This document shows, in pieces, positions 31,205 through 41,450 of a stretch of 64,000 nt of DNA. Numbering within the stretch: position 1 is the stretch's first letter; each line of letters opens with the position of its first letter. The notes beneath the pieces are model-generated. The model worked only from the letters and a program-made list of their open reading frames with translations. It was not told the DNA's origin and made no database searches. Both the position numbers and the translations under genes were made by a program. Source of the stretch: Arion vulgaris. Taxonomy: Eukaryota > Mollusca > Gastropoda > Stylommatophora > Arionidae. The DNA is taken from positions 12,071,427 through 12,135,426 of the forward strand of contig CM036767.1 in the NCBI GenBank assembly GCA_020796225.1, in the 5' to 3' direction.

Positions 31205-31730
31205 TTGAACTTATATACGTCAGACAGAAACACAGACTCCAGAGCACATCCTGCAGTCATGTCCATCATACATACACCAAAGAAACGAAACATGGCCTCG
31301 TGAACGAAGCTTACAGAGCAAGCTATTAGGAACTCTTGAGGAACTCCAACTGACATGCAGCTTCACAGAGGCAACAAATCTCATTGTTGAAGATGGATAT
31401 GGGGGATGTTCTTCGGTCTCTTCGCGACTGTCTGCTGGATGAGGACACTAAAATCGATGTTGAATCGATCAAGCGATTTAGGCAGTTTGGAGTTACCCGT
31501 TGTACAAGTCGAACTGGATGCCTGAGAGGCAGAGTGAGAGGTGTGTTTAATCAGCGAGCCACAGGAACCATCAGTATGCATACTCTTCGATATCTGTTGG
31601 GGAGACTGAGCACCTATGGGTCTGCCCGGAGTGCAATGACGTCAGTTTAGTAACCAATAACCAATAACAAATCTCATAGTTTAGACGAGCATACGAAACG
31701 GAACGCAAAGAAGAAGAAGAAGAACTTAAT
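31205..31730 (+). mobile_element. LINE 3' end with nested 281-bp insert
   Basis: The plus strand gives QTETQTPEHILQSCPSYIHQ, then WPRERSLQSKLLGTLEELQL and FTEATNLIV. It resumes at 31678 with a tail ending aacgcaaagaagaagaagaa. The two parts are separated by the insert 31385-31665. Confidence 0.78.
31385..31665 (+). mobile_element. 281-bp insert with 12-bp target duplication and an open frame
   Basis: It is flanked by aacaaatctcat at 31373-31384 and 31666-31677, a perfect 12-bp duplication inside a LINE tail. The insert holds an open frame whose residues include MGDVLRSLRDCLLDEDTK and GCLRGRVRGVFNQRATG, with a stop near its end and a short ccaataacc-type tail. I do not recognise the protein and see no second copy in the window. 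It may be a non-tRNA SINE, a retroposed transcript piece or a LINE-related part. Confidence 0.6.
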
Positions 31731-31859
31731 GTACATTAATTCTGCTAAATTAACATTTTTGTTACTTACTTTACATAAAGTGCTGCTAAATTAACATTTT
31801 TGTAACTTACTTTACATAAAGTGCTGCTAAATTAACAAACTAGAACAACCCTACAGAAT

Positions 31860-32450
31860 TGTTGGCAAACTATTCAATCTCACTTATATTTTTCTACACT
31901 TTGTATTTCAGCAAACAAGAGCCAACTGCGAATATAAACCGAATCCTTGTTGTGCCCAAGATCAGATAAGTAGCAGAAATATGATATCTCTAACGTGTAA
32001 ACTCGTTTGGCAATGTTTCACAATTACTGGTTAAACTTGTGTACAATTCTTCTGTTATTAGAACATCGCTGGTATAACAGTGGTTTGTGCACTTGCTTCA
32101 AAGACTGATGGTATTGGTTTGATTACCAGTTGAGTTGGGTTGTTTATTTTTTTCCCAACTGCTCACCAGTTTTAGTTCAACCCAATCTCAGTTTTGTAGC
32201 AGAGAACATTTTTAAAGAAAGGTGGTTGACGTTATACTGATCAAATCGCTCATCGTGTACCTTTGTGGTTTTATAGGGATAAGTGGTTAGGCGGTTTGCC
32301 TTGCGTTCCGAAAGTAGTGAGTTCGAATTCGGAATTCTGTTCCCGTGTGCACGAGGAAAAATACGATTGTGTGTGTGTATCAAGTCATAAAACAGGTAAC
32401 AATTACTGACAAGACGATCATCGGGTGCCGTCTCGGCTGGCATAGGCGAT
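31860..32450. other. Mostly unique sequence with SINE-like scraps
   Basis: There are weak tRNA-like fragments near 32270-32440 (tagggataagtggttaggcg and gtgagttcgaattcgg, plus orientation), suggesting an old tRNA SINE of uncertain family. Nothing else was recognised. Confidence 0.4.
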
Positions 32451-32451
32451 C

Positions 32452-32690
32452 ATAGTAAAAGTAAAAGTAAAGGAACCCTTTAATACCTTGGGGTATATAG
32501 GGCAATACAGTGTTAGGCCTGTATTTTCATTGACCGTCGGCACGCGATGGGTGATGTGGTCAGCATCACGCCGGCCGCCTTTACTTCCCAGAGCATGTCT
32601 GGTACCCAGTTGAGGCTGGGTCGACCTGAGAAACGTCGCGGTCCGGTAAAAATTCCACGCCCACTATGGGAGCTGAACCCGGACCACCAA
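32452..32690 (-). mobile_element. SINE family e
   Basis: On plus: aaggaaccctttaatacctt, gaccgtcggcacgcgatggg, cacgccggccgcctttactt, ccagttgaggctgggtcgac, agctgaacccggaccacc (B box in reverse). Confidence 0.88.
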
Positions 32691-33113
32691 ACGGTAACAT
32701 TACTGACAAGACTACGTACCGTCGGCTCTATAGGCGAGCATGGATCTTCACAAATCTCTATCTTTGGTGTTTGCTATCAATTCAGATGTTGACGCTCTAC
32801 TTGCAATGAAGTCAGGGTATCCAAATTTTCTCACTGTCTTCCTCTGTCTCGTCTATCCTCGATTTTACCGGTTGTTACCATGTATTATAAACCTCCCCTC
32901 CTCATCACATGTCCGGAAAATGATGACTGACAAGACACAAATTTAGACAGAACCAGCAAACCACCATCTTTACTCTCCGATCAGTACATTGTCGACTATA
33001 AACTCACCCTCACAGAATAAGAGCTGCTCAAACTAACTAATGCACATGCTAAAATCGATCCCAGACCCCAAGCACATTTTTCAAAAGTGCCCCATCTTTA
33101 ATTACTTGAGGAC

Positions 33114-33316
33114 GCCCGTCTGCCCAGCGTGTTCGTATCGCGTTGGACTACGGGTGACTATCCCTGTGTGTGCGGGTTCAATTCCGCGGGATGGCAGAAC
33201 AAGCCACAGATTCCCCAGATTTACGGTGTTCGTGGCACCGAACCGAAGGGTTACGATGTCCATGGCACCGAGCCGAGAGCTGAAAAGCTCAAGTGCTTCT
33301 GGATCGGGAAAAAAAT
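33114..33316 (+). mobile_element. SINE family f, full-length with 12-bp TSD
   Basis: It runs gcccgtctgcccagcgtgtt ... gggttcaattccgcgggatg ... ctggatcgggaaaaaaat. It is flanked by ttacttgaggac at 33102-33113 and 33317-33328, a perfect 12-bp duplication, proving a complete retroposed unit of 203 bp. Confidence 0.93.
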
Positions 33317-33429
33317 TTACTTGAGGACTCGAACCCTAACCTGGGAGACAAATTTGAAGAGAAACTGTAGAGTAAAATTGAAGAGAAATTCTTCTGACGA
33401 CTGGATTCAATGAGATAACCCCTCTCACT

Positions 33430-33835
33430 GTTTCTTCTTCTTCTTTTTGTCATCACCCTGTCCCTGGTTGTTGTCCAGTGTCGTAGTTCTCTGTTTTTCC
33501 TTTGTGCTGCTCTAGTGGCTTGGCTGATCGTTATTTTTGGTTTTAACAGAATTATGCTATGCAATATATCCATATTTTTCGTGGTCTTCCTCTCACCTTC
33601 TTTGTTGATGTTCTGTTGTAAAAGATTATGTATATAATGAAGTTAAGTTGCACTTTTATTAAGTTGCTGAACCACTTCATTTTTTGTTTCTCAACGTAAT
33701 TCAAGCATGGTTCTGTGTCAACTTTTGTTGGTATGCTGATGTTGATGACTGTCTTTTCTTGTGTTGTTGGTAACTTTTCGTAGGCATCGCATTTTACATG
33801 TATTTTTTTTGGACTTGCTGCTATTATCAAAGTTT
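33430..33835 (-). mobile_element. LINE C-terminal fragment (KQKMKWF type)
   Basis: The minus strand gives YVEKQKMKWFSNLIKVQLNF, then VRGRPRKIWIYCIA, and a frame-shifted end RKNRELRHWTTTRDRV. It is the same type as 18538. Confidence 0.75.
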
Positions 33836-33858
33836 GGCGTTAGTAACACAAAGTAGGG

Positions 33859-34100
33859 TGGCGTCTGTGGCTTAGGGATTAGTGACTCGGTCTATTAACC
33901 CCGGCGTTCTGAGTTCGAAACACGCTGAGGACAATTTGGTTGCAAATTGTTTCGTGTGGATTTTAACAAAAGGACGATGACACCACCCGTTCAGAAAGCA
34001 ATGGCAAACTACTGAACGTAATAATGCCTAGAAAATCACAAACAGCGTTATAAGCTGGAGTTGATTTGCGAAGTCATGTAAAGGATATGCAATTAACTGT
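33859..34100 (+). mobile_element. SINE family c (c2), full-length
   Basis: The head is ggcgtctgtggcttaggg, the B box gagttcgaaacac, the core gttcagaaagcaatggcaaa then ctactgaacg, and the end tgtaaaggatatgcaattaa. Confidence 0.92.
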
Positions 34101-34109
34101 TTAACACAA

Positions 34110-34500
34110 AGTAGGCATAAAAATGATGTTGATCATCTGCTGTTTAGCTCTCAGTAAGATGTGGGTGCCTTAACAATAGGGCCTGCTGGTAGGTTACATC
34201 ATTTGAAGGAGAAAGTGTAGAGAACCCACGTGGAACTTCTTCTGATGACTGGATTCATGGAGGTAACTCATCTCACTGTTTAAACTTATGAGTAGTAGAA
34301 TTAAATATATGTCCTTTTTCGTCTTTACAGTAGGTCAATTGACCAGTGTTTTACTGTGACAACTTCTGAGCTTTCGCTTGTCTCTCTCGTCTTTCAGCTC
34401 ATCACTAAGTCTCTTTTCAAAAGACTCTGCGTCTTGCGTATTGTCGCTTTCCACACAACTCTGTCATCGGCTAGTTTTCTCCATTTGCTGGTAAAAAAAA
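34110..34500. other. No recognised feature
   Basis: Unique-looking sequence with pieces that echo 33380-33420 (ttctgacgactggattcaat versus ttctgatgactggattcatg), suggesting an unrecognised repeat. Confidence 0.35.
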
Positions 34501-34504
34501 GACA

Positions 34505-34776
34505 AAGTAAAGGAACCCTTTCATACCTCGTGGTATATAGGACAATACAGTGTTAGGCCTGTATTATTCATTGACCGTCGGCACACGATGGGTGATGTGG
34601 TTAGCATTACACCGGCCGTCTTTACTTTCCCAGAGCATGTCTGGTACCCAGTTGAGGCTAGGTCGACCTGAGAGCCGTCGCGGTCGGAAAAAACTCCACG
34701 CACACTGCGGGAGTTGAACCCGACCACCAGCCTTGAGAAGCGAGTTCACTAACAACTACGCTATCGCGGATCTCCC
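34505..34776 (-). mobile_element. SINE family e, full-length
   Basis: On plus: aggaaccctttcatacctcg, cattgaccgtcggcacacga, tctggtacccagttgaggct, cacactgcgggagttgaacc, and the head gttcactaacaactacgcta in reverse. Confidence 0.92.
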
Positions 34777-34799
34777 CATTTGCTGGGACCTACAGAAAA

Positions 34800-35060
34800 G
34801 ATCTTTATTGAGGCCTTGCAGACTTCCTTATATCTGAGCAGTGGTCTGCCTTTATGCTCTTCCCTCCGAAAACAACATTTGTTTTGGTATGCGGCAATCG
34901 TCCATTCTTCTCACGTGTCTTAGCCATTTTAGTCTTCCACTGTTGAGCATGCACATTATGGACAGCAAGTTTGCACGTTGCAGTACTTTAGAGTTGGTAA
35001 TCTTGTCGTAATTAATTAAATTGCAACAAAGCTTACAGTGTTCTATCAAACATATGTAAA
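34800..35060 (-). mobile_element. LINE RT-end fragment (LKWLRHVRRMDD)
   Basis: The minus strand encodes LLSIMCMLNSGRLKWLRHVR then RMDDCRIPKQMLFSEGRA, the typical W.GH..RM.D.R.PK..L..EL segment of LINE ORF2 proteins. It differs from the other LINE types here. Confidence 0.75.
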
Positions 35061-35149
35061 AGTCAACCCCATCAAACAGAAATTTCCGACTTCACGACTG
35101 AGCTACTTGGCCTTATTTTGGAGTTGGCCACGTCCAGACTTAACCCCTA

Positions 35150-35515
35150 ATTATCGAAATGTTTCCAATGTCTAAAACAAGAAGAGACCATATAAGAAAT
35201 GAGGAAATTAGAAGAACAGTCGGAACAACACCTGCTATTAAATTCATTGAAAAACAGAGACTCAAATGGTTTGGCCACTTGGTCAGAATGAACCCAAATA
35301 CACCAGTTGCAACAGCGTACAACCTGAAAATTGAATCATCAAGAGGAAGGTGCAGACCAAGAAAAAGATGGGTTGATGGAGTACAGACATCTTATACTCC
35401 ACAATACCACAGCATATCAAGCGACCGAGCGTGCATTATCCCGGAAACCGACCATCAGTTAAACCTGCTAAGCCTAACGGCCAAAGAAGAAGAGAGACTC
35501 ACCATTTAACATAGT
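35150..35515 (+). mobile_element. LINE C-terminal fragment (RLKWFGHLVRMNPNTP)
   Basis: A continuous plus-strand frame gives RRDHIRNEEIRRTVGTTPAI, FIEKQRLKWFGHLVRMNP, GRCRPRKRWVDGVQTSY and the end HQLNLLSLTAKEEERLTI. It is the best-preserved of the KWFGHL-type tails and nearly identical in order to 53015-53330. Confidence 0.85.
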
Positions 35516-35614
35516 CAGCACAAGTACATACTATAAACCTTAGTATTTAAATACTACTGAATCTCTCAACACCTCACGCAAATACGACAGTATATGCTTT
35601 AGGATTACTTTTAC

Positions 35615-35643
35615 CTCGACCTTCTCAAAGCCAGGACCAAGAC
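35615..35643 (-). CDS. Weak collagen-exon candidate upstream of 29365
   Basis: The minus strand has an acceptor aaacattcag and donor gtaaaa around 29 bases. These read LGPGFEKVE-like residues with Gly-rich but irregular spacing. Indels would be needed for a triplet register. Confidence 0.25.
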
Positions 35644-35649
35644 CTGAAT

Positions 35650-36440
35650 GTTTAATAACTAAGACACGTCATTTAATGTGCCCTGCCTGGTGTCCTTGTA
35701 TCAACACTCCTCATTCATGCCAAAAACATCAGGTCGCGAACTCATAAATTCAGTACGATGCCAAAAGTGTTAAGTAAGTGGTATCATTTTGGCTATCTTT
35801 AGCTACCAAACAATCCAGATAACGAGAAGGTTAGTTGTACAGATAAGAGTTCCCTCCAGGAACTAGTTAAACTTATGAGACTTAAGAATGCACAAAGCGA
35901 CGTGAGCTAGTTAAGTAGCTGGTGTATTTTACAAGGATCATTTAGACAACGTGGCTCTGTTTGAAGCCAGGTTAACCCTACCTTGAAAGCAGGAATCTGA
36001 CAATGTTACTTTAACGGGTTACTGAGAAAGTGCTCTCAAAGAAAAATACCTGCGGTAATTAGGTTAGGGCGTGCGGCTGTTGATACTAAATGTTTTGGAT
36101 GCATCTTAAGTCGTCTCCAGTTTATGTATGTTAACAGTTTTATGTGTCTACCGTATTTGTCTATGGGAGCTTTGAGGTTTGGTACTGTACTCTTGTTTCA
36201 ACAGTACTCGGTTTGTGCTCCTTGTGGATAAATCGTGAAATATTTCACTGATTTCTTATCTGAGGGTAGGTGAGATCCTATAACTAGTCCTAGCTAACAA
36301 TAACGATACAACGTGGTCATCGTGTTAAAATTGAAAAAGTAAAAAGCAAACCATTGGAAACTAAAAGTTAAAAATATCAGGCTGCAAAACTGCTGCCTGG
36401 GCAACATTTGAGAAACAAAAAAAAATGTATGTAAGTCGTA
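35650..36440. other. No recognised gene
   Basis: Mostly unique sequence. A scrap of family j-like body occurs near 36230-36400 (atctgagggtaggtgagatc and a gctgcctgggc end). Confidence 0.4.
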
Positions 36441-36444
36441 TCTT

Positions 36445-36702
36445 TTTCTTCTTCGAATGCTCAATATCGACCACTTGTTTAACCACTCGTTGTGATCTGT
36501 ATGGGATCTGAGCCCAAGAGCGATAGTACGTTGTGTCAGTTATGCGCCACAAGTAGGCCTGCACATCAGATTTCTGCACCGCTTTTAATTTACTAGGGTA
36601 GCCTCTCTAGACTCCTACCTCAGTCGCCTCTTACGACATGCCATGTAGGTCGCAGTGTTACTATTCTTTGCTCCCCGCGCGAGCCCGGCAACACATGGGC
36701 GG
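36445..36702 (-). mobile_element. SINE-like family a, full-length
   Basis: On plus: tttttcttcttcgaatgctc, agcgatagtacgttgtgtca, actagggtagcctctctaga, cagtcgcctcttacgacatg, ending gcccggcaacacatgggcg. Confidence 0.9.
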
Positions 36703-36984
36703 GTACTGCAGTGATCACTCAAATATATCCTCTGAGTATCCACAACTTCCGACATAGCTCTGGCACTACACACCGTAGACTTTTCCATCCTTCTAGATAT
36801 GCAAAAAGGCTCCGTAACTCCCAGTTCTGCTCTAACTAGAAGAATGAGTGAAAACCCGTATCTCTCAGGCGATCGAGGAAAACAAACATTTGAAAGTTTT
36901 TATTTAAATGCCTCTGTTGTATGTGTTTCCTTCCTTCTTCTTCTTCTCTTCCACCATTTACTTCTTTATATAAGTTGGGAGGGT

Positions 36985-37290
36985 GGGGGTGGGGGTGTGT
37001 GATCTTGTGTGTGCTTGTTCTAATTCTAATGCATTTCGTAAGTTGTTATTCATTTTCTTTAAGCTGTTTTTCATGCTGTCATTCCATCTTTTGTGTGGTC
37101 TTCCTCTCTCTCTGTACTCGTTATACTTTTTCAGTGTAGCTCTCCGTAGTAGACGATACCAGGGCATTCTTGACAGGTGCTCAAACCATTTAATATGTTG
37201 CTCTTTTATCAATTGCAAGACTGGTTTCACATCCAGTCTTCTTCTAATTTCCTCATTTCTAATTGTGTCTCTTACTGCCACACCTATGTG
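36985..37290 (-). mobile_element. LINE C-terminal fragment (IKWFEHLSRMPWYRLLRRA)
   Basis: The minus strand encodes DTIRNEEIRRRLDVKPVLQL, HIKWFEHLSRMPWY, then RERGRPHKRWNDSMKNSLKK in one frame. It is a KWFGHL-type LINE tail. Confidence 0.8.
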
Positions 37291-37538
37291 AGCGTCTGTA
37301 GCTTAAGTGGTAGTGAACTCGATCACAACCCAAGCGTACCTGGTTCAATCTCCGCGAATTGCAATTTGGAAACAAATTCGTTTCCGTGGAAATTTTTTCG
37401 AAAGGTAAAAATAGACCTCACTGTTCATAAAGCAATGACAAACTACTGAATGTATAGGTGGTGCCTAGAAAATCCACGACTCGTTTTCTGTGGCTGATGG
37501 CTACGTCCTGTAAAGGATATGCCACGATTTTCGATCTG
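37290..37538 (+). mobile_element. SINE family c (c1 subtype), full-length
   Basis: The head is gagcgtctgtagcttaagtg, then ctcgatcacaacccaagcgt, and the B box acctggttcaatctcc. A linker aaggtaaaaatagacctcac replaces the aaaaggacgatggc of subtype c2. The shared core and ctgtaaaggatatgccacga end follow. Confidence 0.9.
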
Positions 37539-37664
37539 GATTGACACATCTACAGCTCTTGTAAGGGATATATCTTTGTTTGTTTCATTGAAAGCGATAT
37601 CTATGACCCTCTCTATCTTTCAATTTCTTTCTCGATCGTTTTCTCTTCTCCGTTGGGTTTGTTC

Positions 37665-38020
37665 ACAGCCAGGCTCTAGCACAGGCCAGACAACTGGCTG
37701 GGTTTTCCCCTGACCTAGATAAGAAAAGGGATCTGGAAATTACAGATGTTTGATAGAACACTGCACGCTTTTTGCAATTTTACTCAATTCGGTGAGTCTA
37801 TGGTTATTTGTTGGTGAAAAATATTTATAATATTGATATTCGTTATTGTTAAACTTAACTTGTTGGATAATATGACTTCGAGTTAGCATTTTGTGTTGAT
37901 TTTAAAATGAATTCGTCTATATACAGCAATACTGGAATGCGAGGTCACGTGGTGTAGTTGGGGTCTGATTTCCACAATTCTTACCTGAGCCCGAAGGCCC
38001 AGTAGTTTATAGTTGGCTCT
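37665..38020. mobile_element. MITE-like family m, 356 bp, 9-bp TSD
   Basis: It is flanked by ggtttgttc at 37656-37664 and 38021-38029. The ends acagcca and ttggctct form a short inverted repeat. The interior (gtttgatagaacactgcacg, aatattgatattcgttattg, gaggtcacgtggtgtagttg) is shared with 56511 and 57557. A collagen-like string near 37985 on the minus strand belongs to this element. Confidence 0.82.
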
Positions 38021-38027
38021 GGTTTGT

Positions 38028-39335
38028 TCCTAATTGCTTATTAATAGATGCCTAATGTCGTCGAGTGTTCCTAATTACTTATTAATAGATGCCTAATGTC
38101 GTCGAGTGTTCCTAATTACTTATTAATAGATGCCTAATGTCGTCGAGTGTTCCTAATTACTTATTAATAGATGCCTAATGTCGTCGAGTAGTCGAGTGTT
38201 CCTAATTACTTATTAATAGATGCCTAATGTCGTCGAGTAGTCGAGTGTTCCTAATTACTTATTAATAGATGCCTAATGTCGTCGAGTAGTCGAGTGTTCC
38301 TAATTGCTTATTAATAGATGCCTAATGTCGTCGAGTAGTCGAGTGTTCCTAATTGCTTATTAATAGATGCCTAATGTCGTCGAGTGTTCCTAATTACTTA
38401 TTAATAGATGCCTAATGTCGTCGAGTAGTCGAGTGTTCCTAATTGCTTATTAATAGATGCCTAATGTCGTCGAGTAGTCGAGTGTTCCTAATTACTTATT
38501 AATAGATGCCTAATGTCGTCGAGTGTTCCTAATTACTTATTAATAGATGCCTAATGTCGTCGAGTGTTCCTAATTACTTATTAATAGATGCCTAATGTCG
38601 TCGAGTAGTCGAGTGTTCCTAATTACTTATTAATAGATGCCTAATGTCGTCGAGTAGTCGAGTGTTCCTAATTACTTATTAATAGATGCCTAATGTCGTC
38701 GAGTAGTCGAGTGTTCCTAATTGCTTATTAATAGATGCCTAATGTCGTCGAGTGTTCCTAATTACTTATTAATAGATGCCTAATGTCGTCGAGTGTTCCT
38801 AATTACTTATTAATAGATGCCTAATGTCGTCGAGTGTTCCTAATTACTTATTAATAGATGCCTAATGTCGTCGAGTGTTCCTAATTACTTATTAATAGAT
38901 GCCTAATGTCGTCGAGTGTTCCTAATTACTTATTAATAGATGCCTAATGTCGTCGAGTAGTCGAGTGTTCCTAATTGCTTATTAATAGATGCCTAATGTC
39001 GTCGAGTAGTCGAGTGTTCCTAATTGCTTATTAATAGATGCCTAATGTCGTCGAGTAGTCGAGTGTTCCTAATTGCTTATTAATAGATGCCTAATGTCGT
39101 CGAGTGTTCCTAATTGCTTATTAATAGATGCCTAATGTCGTCGAGTAGTCGAGTGTTCCTAATTGCTTATTAATAGATGCCTAATGTCGTCGAGTGTTCC
39201 TAATTACTTATTAATAGATGCCTAATGTCGTCGAGTGTTCCTAATTGCTTATTAATAGATGCCTAATGTCGTCGAGTAGTCGAGTGTTCCTAATTACTTA
39301 TTAATAGATGCCTAATGTCGTCGAGTAGTCGAGTA
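38028..39335. repeat. 41/49-bp composite minisatellite, about 29 units
   Basis: The base unit has cctaattacttattaataga and tgcctaatgtcgtcgagt. About half the units carry eight extra bases (agtcgagt). A second, independent variant is attactt or attgctt. The array begins right at family m's right target duplication. Confidence 0.95.
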
Positions 39336-39339
39336 AAGG

Positions 39340-39715
39340 TAGACAGGAGACGTGTTTTCGTATTCAGTGACACATGAAACCAAGAGATATGTACATGAGG
39401 ATTATGGCGAAGACCAGGGCTAGTTTGTTCGTCTAGCTTATTATTATAATTGCTATATTGTGCGAAGATGTACTCAAGATGTCAGTCAGGATTTTGATGT
39501 CACTTTTGAAGAATGAAAAATGTAAAATAAGCATGTGTATTTAAGTGTGTATTAGTGCATGCGTGTGCGTGTCCTTGCGTGGAGTACTACTGCGTACGTG
39601 AAAGAATCTGCGTGCTCTGTTGGTATTTAAGTCATCTGTAGAAAAAATGAACCTTCTCGCCTCCCGTAGGTTTGCATTTCATTTCAGATTTTTGTACTAA
39701 AAAAGAGAACTTGTT
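39340..39715. other. No recognised feature
   Basis: Unique-looking sequence between the array and the LINE. Confidence 0.45.
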
Positions 39716-39716
39716 C

Positions 39717-40215
39717 AGCTTTCAGAAAAGACAGAAATTCACTTGCAGTGGATTCCATCCCACTGTGGCATTGCAGGAAATGAGAGTGCCGATGTCTTAG
39801 CTAAGGATGGCAGTGCCAAAGAGCAAATTTACCAACCCTTGTCTTTTCAAGAGGTCACAACCCTCATATAGAGAAAATTTGCAGTACACTGGAAGACAAA
39901 CACGGGATATGATTATGGAAAAGACTCCTTCAAAAACCTAAGCAGAACAGACCAGGTCATTATATTTCGACTACGCACCGGACACTGCAGACTCAACAAA
40001 CACTTATATAGACTAGGAATAAGTCAAACAGCTCTCTGCCAGTGTCAACAGGCGGAACATACACCACAGCATATCCTGCAAGACTGTCCTCTTCTGTGTG
40101 AGCTGAGAAGCAACATGTGGCCACACCCAGTCGACCTGAAAACTAAGCTTTGGGGAAACCTGACAGACCAGAAGCTGACTGCCCAGTTTGTGGTCCACAG
40201 TAAATTAAGCGCATG
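39717..40215 (+). mobile_element. LINE RNase H end with CxC-x8-H-x4-C knuckle
   Basis: The plus strand reads LQWIPSHCGIAGNESADVLA (RNase H His and Asp motif), an in-frame stop, then DQVIIFRLRTGHCRLNKHLY and CQCQQAEHTPQHILQDC, which fits C-x-C-x8-H-x4-C. It ends KLWGNLTDQKLTAQFVVHSK. This is a known C-terminal arrangement in I/Jockey-type LINEs. It is 5'-truncated with one stop. Confidence 0.87.
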
Positions 40216-40655
40216 ACCAGAGATCGCTGAAGAAAGATTTTCGTAGGTCATATTTTTATCTATCGGTTCGCTCTCTCGTGGAGCCATCTGGATATTTTTC
40301 CCAGCGACCCCCGATCTCAGTAGAGGTGCGATCGAGTTCCTAGTTCTATCGGAGACGGAAGCTGAACCCTAAATCACGTGTTCAAGTTGAGCACGTAAAA
40401 GAACCCTTGGCAGTTCAAAATCGAGAAGAGCAGGCTGGGAAGCCGCTGCCTGTGTAAAATTCATTAGAAAGATTAATTAATAAAACTCCTACAGAATATG
40501 GTCACTATCTTCTAAATGACATCGGGGACGCTCACTTGTGCTACGGAGTTCGTGTACTACCGCTGAGATCTTCTTGTGTAAGAAAGAGATCGGAGCACAC
40601 ATGGTTACTCACCGAAGTGCAATGATGATGGTCCAATCAATCAATCAAAATAATA
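40215..40655 (+). mobile_element. SINE family j, nearly full-length
   Basis: gagccatctggatatttttc, gagttcctagttctatcgga, tgttcaagttgagcacgtaa, then gtgctacggagttcgtgta and the tail tggtccaatcaatcaatca. The tRNA-like head is better seen at 46490 (minus). Confidence 0.82.
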
Positions 40656-40664
40656 TTAGGAAGA

Positions 40665-40772
40665 AACCAAAACAAAAACCACATATCAGCTATGGGCTAC
40701 CAAAACAAAAACCCCATATAAGCTATGGGTTACCAAAACAAAAACCACATATAAGCTATGGGTTACCAACAA
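40665..40772. repeat. 33-bp direct repeat, three copies
   Basis: Units read ccaaaacaaaaaccacatat then a agctatgggtta segment. Confidence 0.88.
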
Positions 40773-41184
40773 AAAAACGCAAAATAAAATTAGAAATAAA
40801 TAAAACTAGATTGTAAATAAACTGAACAAGGTCAGAAACAAACATGTTAGTTTAGATAGAAACCGAACACGTTTAGAACAAACATAACAAAATCAAAAAG
40901 AATGGACACAATACAGATATCTTGTTGTGACTGTAACGAACCGACAACACTATAACTGTCATCCAAACAAATAGCTGTCCTTACAACGCTTTGTTACAAT
41001 TTCCGAGAGCATGCTGGGGGATGTATATGGCGGAAAATTACGCCCTTGTCCGAAGCAGCGCAGGTTTGCAATATTAGTTGTTCTACTTTTTTTTTGTATT
41101 AGTTAATCCAATAATCTGTGTTCTAGTGGTTGTTCTACTGTTTTCACTAATAGTTGTTTTACTCTGTGTTCTATTGGTTACCTA

Positions 41185-41450
41185 CTGCTATATCGAATAC
41201 ATTGAAGGACAACAAATGCAATGGTTTGGACATTTAATGAGAATGAAATACAACCAACCACCAATAACAGCATACAATAAAAGAGATCGGGTACTAGTCT
41301 AAGGGAAGACCAGAAAAAGATGTATAGACAATATCAAGACCACACTACATAAACATGGATACAACACAACAAGGGTGACTCATCTGACCCTAGAACGCAA
41401 ATTAATGCTCCCATCCCTACACTTAACGGCAAGAGTGGACAGCCAACTCT
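41185..41450 (+). mobile_element. LINE C-terminal fragment (QQMQWFGHLMRM)
   Basis: The plus strand encodes YIEYIEGQQMQWFGHLMRMK, then frameshifts and continues KHGYNTTRVTHLTLERKLML. It has the same family order as 6838-7205. Confidence 0.82.

Larger units (their letters stand above)
30825..31850. repeat. 41-bp array split by two mobile-element insertions
   Basis: Copies of ctaaattaacatttttg..aacttactttacataaagtg occur at 30835-30897, 31157-31205 and 31735-31835. Between them are a family-a SINE (30899-31150) and a LINE segment (31205-31730). Confidence 0.85.

Noticed and set aside
37978..38000. Collagen-like minus-strand string GLRAQ before a perfect gtaagaa donor
   Set aside because: It is part of repeat family m and recurs at 56840 and 57880.
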